Source of the DNA: Xenococcus sp. PCC 7305
GTDB lineage: Bacteria; Cyanobacteriota; Cyanobacteriia; Cyanobacteriales; Xenococcaceae
NCBI RefSeq assembly: GCF_000332055.1
Contig: NZ_ALVZ01000172.1
Coordinates: 1-36,751 of the forward strand
DNA: 36,751 nt
Direction of reading: 5' to 3'
In this document: positions 31,071 through 36,751 of the stretch, piece after piece
Numbering within the stretch: the first letter of the stretch is position 1
Layout: each line of letters starts with the position of its first letter
Translations under genes and position numbers: made by a program
Notes under the pieces: model-generated
Told to the model about the DNA's origin: nothing
Seen by the model: only the letters and a program-made list of their open reading frames with translations
Databases searched by the model: none

Positions 31071-33833
31071 ATGACAGAATACGGAATCCTAGTTAAGAAA
31101 ACTATTTTTGGTTTAAATAAAACTATTGGGGTAAATTTCCGAGATTTATTCAAAGCCGTCGGAAAAGCGATCGCGGATTACAAGTTTGGTAAATGGAATT
31201 TTGTAGCCAAAGATGGCGTTGATGTCCTGGCGGCTTTGGGATTGCAACAGGATGCAGGACATTTAGCTTGGTTATTAATCTATCGTTCTCTAGATCAAGC
31301 TATCCACCAGTTGGTAGAAGATAATCTGGATTTGTTTACGGGCAAATTTAAAAATTATGATGAATACGATGCGATCGCAGAAGGGATAGATTTTTCCTTA
31401 GAAAATACAGAAATTGTTATTGATAGTAGTTTTTTCAAACATCCCAAACAAATTCTTCAACAAATAAATATTAATCAGCTTTTTCTGGCTTGGTTGCAAT
31501 GCTATAGCCTGAACAATGCCGCAGCAACTTCTATTTGTCAGCGACTTCCTAGTTATTTTGTCTTTGCCCTCAATCAAGAATGGCATGCCAGGGCATCAGA
31601 CTATGCAAGTATTAATGAGTTTTTCCATACTCCCGTTGCGGACGCTGCGGAACGAGAAAATTCTTGGCGACTTTATAATGCTTGGCTCCAAAAACAAATC
31701 GATGAGCCAATGTTTGCCGAGGCTTTTGGTTTGCGGCAAGTTTACATCCAACCACGTGCTTACTATGAACAGGAAATAGAAAATAATCATCGCGAAGAAG
31801 ATGATTATGGTAGAGGAATAGATAAAAAACACAAAAAAATAGTTGTTGAGCTAGAAAGTAATTTAATAACTTGGATTAATAAGGCAGACTCGCGTGATGC
31901 TATTAGAATTATTTCTGGAGATCCTGGTAGTGGCAAATCTTCTTTTTCTAAGATGTTAGCTGCCAAACTTTCTAAGATAGAGAATATTCGTACTTTATGT
32001 ATTCCACTGCATCTTTTTGACCCTACTGGAGATTTAGTAGAAGCGGTGGGCAAATTTATTCGCTATGACAAATATTTATCTCACAATCCTTTGGATAGGG
32101 AACAAGAATCCTCTAAGTTATTAATTATTTTTGATGGCTTAGATGAGTTGGCAATGCAAGGAAAACTAGGAGCAGAAGTTGCCAAAAGTTTCATCGGCGA
32201 AGTTCAGAAAACAGTTAACTTTTTTAATCGTCAAGAAAAGCAAGCTAAGTTGCAGATAATTATTAGTGGACGACCTGTAATTATTTCTTCAAATCGAGAT
32301 GAATTGCGAAAAACAGAGCAAATTTTACATGTTTTATCTTATGTTGTTGAAGAAAGAGATAATTATCAAGATAAAAAAAATCTACTAAGAGAAGATCAAC
32401 GGAACTCTTGGTGGAAAAAATATGGTTCGGTAACTGGTAAAAACTATACAGCTATGCCAGAGGAATTGAAGCTAAAAAATTTAGTAGAGATTACCAGTCA
32501 GCCTCTGTTAAATTATTTGGTTGCTCTCAGTTATATCAGAAGCCAAGACGAGTCCACTGAAGATACGATAATCTTTTCTGAAGAAACCAATCTTAATGCT
32601 ATTTATCAAGATTTACTCAAATCTGTTTATGATCGCGGTTGGGATACAGATCAACATCCTACTTTAAAGGGCGTAGAATATAAAAACTTTGTTCGTATCT
32701 TAGAAGAAATTGCTCTGGCAGCTTGGCACGGTAATGGTCGCACTACAACAGTCAAGGAAATCCAAGCTCATTGCGAAAGTAGTGGTTTAAAAATACTGCT
32801 GGAAAAATTTACCGAAGGGGCTAAATCTGGCGTGACTCGGTTATTAACTGCTTTCTATTTTCGGCAAAGTGGTTATGGCAAAGACGGAGATCGCACTTTT
32901 GAATTTACCCATAAAAGTTTTGGGGAGTATCTCACGGCAAAAAGAATTGTTAGAGAGCTAATTAAAATTAATCGACAGTTAAAAAATCGGGAAGATGATC
33001 CAGATGAAGGTTGGGACGAAAAGCAGGCTTTGACTCGTTGGATAGTTATTTGTGGCATGTCCGCGATCAATGAATATTTATTCAAGTTCATTTGTGATGA
33101 GATTTCTTTATATCAAACTGAAACTGTTAAACAATGGCAAGAAACTTTATCTAATCTGATTAGTTTTATGTTGCGTCAGGGGATGCCCATGGAAAAACTA
33201 GATCCTCGCCCGCCTTATCAGGAAGAATGTCGTCAGGGAAGAAATGCGGAAGAAGCTTTGTTAGTCGTAGTTAATGCTTCTGCTCGATCTACCCAGGAAA
33301 GATCTAATATCAATTGGCGATCGGAATATAGCTTTGGTAAATGGTTGTCACGCCTACAAAATCATACTGCTGATGATGACAAGATAATTATTAATCAATG
33401 TCTTAATTGGCTAAATCTTTACAGGGCAAATCTTTACAGGGCAAATCTTTACAGGGCAAATCTTGTTCGGGCAAATCTTGACGGGGCAAATCTTGAAGGG
33501 GCAAATCTTGTTCGGGCAAATCTTGTTCGGGCAAATCTTGTTCGGGCAAATCTTGACGGGGCAAATCTCAACGGGGCAATTCTCGAAGGAGCAAATCTTG
33601 AAAAAGCAATTCTCGAAGGAGCAAATTTTAGGGGAGCAAATCTGAACGAGGCAAATTTAAGGGGAGCGCATCTGAGCGAAGCAAATTTTCAAGAGGCAGA
33701 TTTTGATAGGGCAGATTTACAAAGAGTAGATTTTGATAGGGCAGATTTTCAAGGAGCAGATTTTGATAGGGCAATTATGGATGACAATGTGCGCCGAAAG
33801 ATAGAATCATTGTCCACAAATAAACACAGATAA
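31071..33833 (+). CDS. NACHT-domain NTPase with C-terminal pentapeptide repeats
   Basis: A 920-aa STAND-type protein. Residues 1 to about 235 are an uncharacterised helical N-terminal region with no visible nuclease, protease or TIR motif. The NACHT ATPase spans about 275-600: Walker A SGDPGSGKSSFSK (GKS at 288-290), Walker B LLIIFDGLDEL (350-360), and a QIIISGRPVI sensor-like strand. FTHKSFGEYLTAKRIV (about 615-630) is the winged-helix/arm motif of bacterial NACHTs. Residues about 783-903 form roughly 24 pentapeptide repeats (A-N/D-L/F-x-x), a right-handed quadrilateral helix. Many bacterial NACHTs protect against phages; here the repeat helix would be the sensor. It is common in multicellular cyanobacteria; function not shown here. 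Confidence 0.88.
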   Translation: MTEYGILVKKTIFGLNKTIGVNFRDLFKAVGKAIADYKFGKWNFVAKDGVDVLAALGLQQDAGHLAWLLIYRSLDQAIHQLVEDNLDLFTGKFKNYDEYDAIAEGIDFSLENTEIVIDSSFFKHPKQILQQININQLFLAWLQCYSLNNAAATSICQRLPSYFVFALNQEWHARASDYASINEFFHTPVADAAERENSWRLYNAWLQKQIDEPMFAEAFGLRQVYIQPRAYYEQEIENNHREEDDYGRGIDKKHKKIVVELESNLITWINKADSRDAIRIISGDPGSGKSSFSKMLAAKLSKIENIRTLCIPLHLFDPTGDLVEAVGKFIRYDKYLSHNPLDREQESSKLLIIFDGLDELAMQGKLGAEVAKSFIGEVQKTVNFFNRQEKQAKLQIIISGRPVIISSNRDELRKTEQILHVLSYVVEERDNYQDKKNLLREDQRNSWWKKYGSVTGKNYTAMPEELKLKNLVEITSQPLLNYLVALSYIRSQDESTEDTIIFSEETNLNAIYQDLLKSVYDRGWDTDQHPTLKGVEYKNFVRILEEIALAAWHGNGRTTTVKEIQAHCESSGLKILLEKFTEGAKSGVTRLLTAFYFRQSGYGKDGDRTFEFTHKSFGEYLTAKRIVRELIKINRQLKNREDDPDEGWDEKQALTRWIVICGMSAINEYLFKFICDEISLYQTETVKQWQETLSNLISFMLRQGMPMEKLDPRPPYQEECRQGRNAEEALLVVVNASARSTQERSNINWRSEYSFGKWLSRLQNHTADDDKIIINQCLNWLNLYRANLYRANLYRANLVRANLDGANLEGANLVRANLVRANLVRANLDGANLNGAILEGANLEKAILEGANFRGANLNEANLRGAHLSEANFQEADFDRADLQRVDFDRADFQGADFDRAIMDDNVRRKIESLSTNKHR
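33417..33790 (+). repeat. 15-bp tandem repeat coding for the pentapeptide region
   Basis: Within the NACHT gene, 15-bp units built around GGGCAAATCTT repeat with near-identity from 33420 to about 33560 and diverge towards 33790. The bases, not just the residues, are repeated, implying recent unit duplication. Confidence 0.9.
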
Positions 33834-34306
33834 ACATAATATTAGGATTTGCGAAGATATCTCATAAATACGGCAGAATCACTTTAACAAAAAAGCTTAA
33901 TCTCTAGGACATTATCATAATACATTCTCTACATTTGGAGAACTATAACACTACGCATTTTGTTTAGGATATTGGGGAAAGCTCAAGCCTATCATTAGTA
34001 AACTTTTAACTTTTGACTTCCACATCAGGAGCCTTTAACTTGCGCCTAGCCCTATATCTTCTAATACTAACCTGCGTTCATAGACGTAAGGTCATTTTTA
34101 ATTCCCTTTGCGTCTTTGCCCAGAACACGAAGCTGGGTAAACGTCTTTGCGCGAAATGCAAAATTACACTTTAGAACGCGACTCAGCATAAGCCGTTAAA
34201 AACGAAGTAGCAGAGAAAAATCATTACGAATTGATAAAAACCAATCAAAAGTTGCTCACTTGTGATTAATATCTTATATAGCCAATTAGTTATATAGATG
34301 TTGATT
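33834..34306. other. Intergenic region before acsF with repeat elements
   Basis: About 470 bases with no gene. It holds the left copy of the acsF-flanking direct repeat (33944-34057), a degenerate CTTTGCGT-type repeat near 34105-34150 with an inserted CCCAG-N9-CTGGG hairpin (34119-34137) flanked by CGTCTTTGC on both sides, and presumably the acsF promoter, which I could not place. Confidence 0.5.
33944..34057 (+). repeat. Left copy of acsF-flanking direct repeat
   Basis: It starts TATAACACTACGCATTTTG and matches 35407-35493 over about 70 bp at roughly 85 % identity by eye. It has about 28 extra bases before the shared end ACTTGCGC-TAG-CC-ATAT. Confidence 0.75.
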
Positions 34307-35362
34307 ATGGTTGCTACGACACCTCAACCTTCGTTGAAGACCTCTACAGAAGAAACTTTACTTTCGCCACGCTTCTACACTACGGACTTTGATGCGATCG
34401 CAAATATGGACATTTCTTCTCAAGAAGAAGAACTTAAGGCCATGATTGCCGAAATGAAAACAGATTATAATCGCCATCATTTCATCAGAGACGAGGAATT
34501 CAAACAATCTTGGGAACATATTGACAAAAAAACTCGCCGCATTTTTGTTGATTTCTTAGAACGCTCTTGTACTTCGGAATTTTCGGGTTTTCTGCTGTTT
34601 AAAGAATTATCCCGCAAACTCAAAGGTCGTAACCCCATCTTGGCGGAAGTTTTTCACTTAATGGCACGAGATGAGGCTCGTCATGCGGGTTTTCTCAACA
34701 AAGCAATGAGCGACTTTAATATTTCCCTGGATTTAGGGCATTTAACCAAACATCGCACCTATACTTTCTTTAAACCAGAATGGGTGATTTACGCTGTCTA
34801 TCTTTCCGAGAAAATTGGCTACTGGCGTTATATTTTGATGTATCGTCATCTAGAACAACATCCAGAATATCAGTTCTATCCCCTCTTTCGGATGTTTGAG
34901 AGTTGGTGTCAGGATGAAAACCGTCACGGTGATATTTTTAAAGCCTTATTGCGATCGCAGCCTGGGATGTGGAATACTTGGCAAGCCCGCTTATGGTCCC
35001 GTTTCTTTTTGTTATCTGTCTTTGCAACCCATACCTTAACTGTTCACGAGCGTGCAGATTTCTATGAATCTGTGGGGCTAGATGCTCAAAAATACGATCG
35101 CGAAGTAATTCGGAAAACTAATGAGACTTCAGCCAGAGCCTTTCCTGTGACTCTCAATGTCGAACATCCCCAGTTTTTCCGACGCTTGGAAAATTGTGCA
35201 GATCGCAATGAAAAGTTAAAAGCTATTGATTCGAGTAAAACACCCAAGATATTCAAGTTTTTCCGTAAATTACCTTTAATTACTGGCATCTTTTGGGATT
35301 TATTAGTTCTGTATTTGATCAAGCCAGTCGATGCCGAATCTTTACGGGGTACAATTCGTTAA
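34307..35362 (+). CDS. acsF: Mg-protoporphyrin IX monomethyl ester oxidative cyclase (AcsF)
   Basis: Forms the isocyclic E ring of chlorophyll in the oxygen-dependent route; a ferritin-like di-iron enzyme at the membrane surface. About 351 aa. Iron-ligand motifs are intact: ERSCTSEFSGFLL, RDEARHAGFLNKAMSDF, and WCQDENRHGDIF. LLSPRFYTTDFDAI, DYNRHHFIRDEEF and KKTNETSARAFPV-like wording (here IRKTNETSARAFP) are family hallmarks. I use the ATG at 34307 (MVATTPQ); the 34298 ATG would add three residues. Cyanobacteria often have two copies, one for low oxygen (ChlAII) sitting next to ho2 and hemN; neither neighbour is here, and I cannot decide the type. The gene is flanked by two copies of a direct repeat. 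Confidence 0.95.
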   Translation: MVATTPQPSLKTSTEETLLSPRFYTTDFDAIANMDISSQEEELKAMIAEMKTDYNRHHFIRDEEFKQSWEHIDKKTRRIFVDFLERSCTSEFSGFLLFKELSRKLKGRNPILAEVFHLMARDEARHAGFLNKAMSDFNISLDLGHLTKHRTYTFFKPEWVIYAVYLSEKIGYWRYILMYRHLEQHPEYQFYPLFRMFESWCQDENRHGDIFKALLRSQPGMWNTWQARLWSRFFLLSVFATHTLTVHERADFYESVGLDAQKYDREVIRKTNETSARAFPVTLNVEHPQFFRRLENCADRNEKLKAIDSSKTPKIFKFFRKLPLITGIFWDLLVLYLIKPVDAESLRGTIR

Positions 35363-35406
35363 CTCTAAAAAAACGGTTCAACAAAAAAAGGGAGGGGATC
35401 TGCTTA

Positions 35407-35493
35407 TATAGCACTACGCATTTTGGTTAGGACATTGGTAAAAGCGCAAACCTATCATTAGCAAACTTTTGACTTGCGCGTAGCGCCATATAT
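35407..35493 (+). repeat. Right copy of acsF-flanking direct repeat
   Basis: It starts TATAGCACTACGCATTTTGG in the same orientation as the left copy and 1463 bases from it. It begins 45 bases after the acsF stop and ends just before the nucleotidyltransferase gene. Confidence 0.75.
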
Positions 35494-35499
35494 GGCAAA

Positions 35500-36252
35500 T
35501 CAAAAACCAAAAGGATCATGTTTTTCTTGAAAAGTTCTTTGCATATTACCTAATCCAAAATCTCCCGCCAAAAAGTCTATCCCATCAATGATTTGGGGAA
35601 TTAGAGAGGGACTAATTTTAAGACCATTAAAGCACTTGTCCCGAAAATCTGGTCTTTCCTGAAACATCTTTATTGCCTCTTTTAAAGGGCGAACTACTTC
35701 GTAGGCACTTTCAGCTTTATCAATTGCTGACTGTGGGATAGACGAATTAAGTCTAAGAACAGCTAAATCGATCAAATCTCTCGCTTCCACACTGTTATCC
35801 ATATAGCGATCACTATTTGCCAATAGCTTAGCGGTAAAGCAGTCATTAGTACTCAAACAAGGGATGGGTGTCGAAGTCCATGCTGGATATCTTGGTGGAT
35901 CAAGTTCAAAACGAGCTTCAGCAATAATTTCAGCTTTAATTGGTATATTATCGACTTTAATAAGCATTCTAATTCCATATTGATCTGTAGTGCTGTGACC
36001 AATTTCAATTTGACTTAGATCTTTAAATAAAGCCTTGTGACCACCATCATAAATAACAGTACGTAGGTGCTTATAGCCTGATGTTGCAACAGGACATATA
36101 AAATCAACATCTTTACTCCAGCGATATTCTCCGAAGTCCAGAGCGATAAGAGTTCCACCTCCGAAATAGGCAAAACTCTTATCAAGAAGATCATGATTTA
36201 AACTTTCAAGAATTGTTAAAATTTTGTTGTGATGAGCTAATCTAAAGGTCAT
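35500..36252 (-). CDS. AbiEii/AbiGii-like nucleotidyltransferase toxin
   Basis: A 250-aa protein of the nucleotidyltransferase clan that includes AbiEii, the toxin of abortive-infection system AbiE, and MenT-type tRNA-modifying toxins. The active-site pattern is intact: FGGGTLIALDF (GG-T, 30-40) and YRWSKDVDFIC with S46, Asp48 and Asp50 as metal ligands; the third acidic residue is probably in AEIIAEARFEL. KLLANSDR and EARDLIDLAVL carry the family's C-terminal basic and helical segments. It is preceded by a 76-aa gene overlapping by four bases (ATGA), the arrangement of a TA operon. Known AbiE partners are much larger winged-helix proteins, so this is a variant. Confidence 0.82.
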   Translation of the reverse strand: MTFRLAHHNKILTILESLNHDLLDKSFAYFGGGTLIALDFGEYRWSKDVDFICPVATSGYKHLRTVIYDGGHKALFKDLSQIEIGHSTTDQYGIRMLIKVDNIPIKAEIIAEARFELDPPRYPAWTSTPIPCLSTNDCFTAKLLANSDRYMDNSVEARDLIDLAVLRLNSSIPQSAIDKAESAYEVVRPLKEAIKMFQERPDFRDKCFNGLKISPSLIPQIIDGIDFLAGDFGLGNMQRTFQEKHDPFGF

Positions 36253-36479
36253 AGATCAAATTGCAACCAAGAATCATAGTGTTTTGCTAGTTGCCTTAAA
36301 AAAACAAGTTCTTGACCTTCAAGATTGTCGAACAAATTACGATATCTCCAGCCTCTTTCGTAACGGCTCAACATTTGCTCAGGATCGAAACGATAGACGT
36401 TGGGAGTTTGCCAGCAAATTGCCTCCAAAAAAGGTAGCTTCTCTGGCATTGATTCTTTAATGCTAGTAGTAGTTACCAT
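36249..36479 (-). CDS. Small probable antitoxin partner of the nucleotidyltransferase
   Basis: A 76-aa acidic-to-neutral protein, the first gene of the pair. Start ATG at 36479 has a TAGGAGAG Shine-Dalgarno. I recognise no family and no helix-turn-helix. The chain has an aromatic-rich middle (CWQTPNVYRFDPEQMLSRYERGW) and a helical C-terminus (QELVFLRQLAKHYDSW). Its stop overlaps the nucleotidyltransferase start by ATGA, so the two are translationally coupled and the order (small gene first) is that of many toxin-antitoxin operons. The antitoxin role is inferred from position only. Confidence 0.65.
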   Translation of the reverse strand: MVTTTSIKESMPEKLPFLEAICWQTPNVYRFDPEQMLSRYERGWRYRNLFDNLEGQELVFLRQLAKHYDSWLQFDL

Positions 36480-36640
36480 AGCTCTCCTACTTTAGTTTCT
36501 ACAGTCTATCTACATAATTTCAGGATAACTTGATTCTAATCAAAGAACCAGAAAATAGATAGTGCTGCGGCCGCAAACAATTGCTGCTATTCGATTAGTT
36601 ATGATAGACAGCCTTAAATCATACCCGGCTCCCGCAATCC
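36480..36640. other. Intergenic region
   Basis: 161 bases with the leader of the TA-like operon at its left end and no other feature that I can support. Confidence 0.4.
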
Positions 36641-36751
36641 GGCGTTGCTGATTTAAAACATGAAAGAATTTTGGACTAATCTTCTTTGCTTCTTTCTTTG
36701 CGTCTTTGCGCCTTTGCGCGAAACGAATTCATCTCTGGATTCAGCAACGCC
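36641..36751. repeat. 111-bp element with 11-bp terminal inverted repeats
   Basis: GGCGTTGCTGA (36641-36651) and TCAGCAACGCC (36741-36751) are perfect inverse complements and the right arm is the last base of the window. Inside are three CTTTGCG(T/C) octamers (36696-36719). It looks like a MITE-like or palindromic dispersed element with no coding capacity. Confidence 0.6.

Noticed and set aside
33417-33790. Regular short repeats resembling a CRISPR array
   Set aside because: The 15-bp units are in frame, have no spacers and encode pentapeptide repeats.

Overview
The window is chromosomal DNA from a cyanobacterium. The evidence is the many copies of the HIP1 octamer GCGATCGC (for example near 2471, 3308, 6172, 8607, 10231, 12535, 14584, 17173 and 17469), a cyAbrB-type regulator, a single-RRM RNA-binding protein of the cyanobacterial Rbp type, an oxygen-dependent Mg-protoporphyrin cyclase (AcsF), a zinc-ribbon/Ser-Thr kinase/FGE fusion and a NACHT-pentapeptide protein. 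I cannot name the genus from sequence alone. No tRNA, rRNA, CRISPR array or intact insertion sequence was recognised.

Layout. 1-2600 is accessory DNA: a hicAB toxin-antitoxin pair, an unrecognised 204-aa ORF behind a perfect Shine-Dalgarno, and a decayed phage tail tape-measure fragment. 2600-17340 is mostly core: a membrane protein, folP, the kinase-FGE fusion, a WcbI-TPR protein, an EGY-like site-2 protease, a degenerate metallo-beta-lactamase-fold protein beside cytidine deaminase, a nitrilase-family amidase, hisA, a GT4 glycosyltransferase, an RRM protein, rpiA, cyAbrB and an orphan RnfD/NqrB-like membrane protein. 17429-24624 holds a secreted DUF2330 protein, two adjacent GH13 alpha-glucosidase paralogues, an MDR dehydrogenase and a convergent Gfo/Idh/MocA dehydrogenase. 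24700-30900 is again core: aroH, sppA, a PD-(D/E)XK-like protein, trpS, metF, a fused cobL (cbiE-cbiT) and a small two-helix membrane protein. 31071-36751 is accessory-flavoured: a NACHT ATPase ending in pentapeptide repeats (candidate STAND-type defence protein), acsF between two copies of a diverged direct repeat, an AbiEii-like nucleotidyltransferase with a small overlapping partner, and an inverted-repeat element at the very end.

Gene cooperation is mostly at the level of pairs: hicA-hicB; mbl-cdd; rnfD-like-DUF2330; GH13-GH13-MDR with Gfo/Idh; trpS-metF; and the AbiEii-like toxin with its 76-aa partner. folP (folate synthesis), metF (methyl-THF) and cobL (corrin ring) feed the same one-carbon/methionine area but are not one operon.

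The most striking cross-window signal is not a gene. It is a set of at least a dozen short tandem arrays, nearly all with a 7-bp period but with different unit sequences, sitting between genes and often touching stop or start codons. In several places they appear to have become part of a coding sequence, an RBS or a start codon. Other leads are the direct repeats around acsF, the orphan RnfD-like/DUF2330 pair, the metal-site-less MBL protein, the NACHT-pentapeptide gene with a homogenised repeat tract, and the AbiEii-like pair with an unfamiliar small partner.
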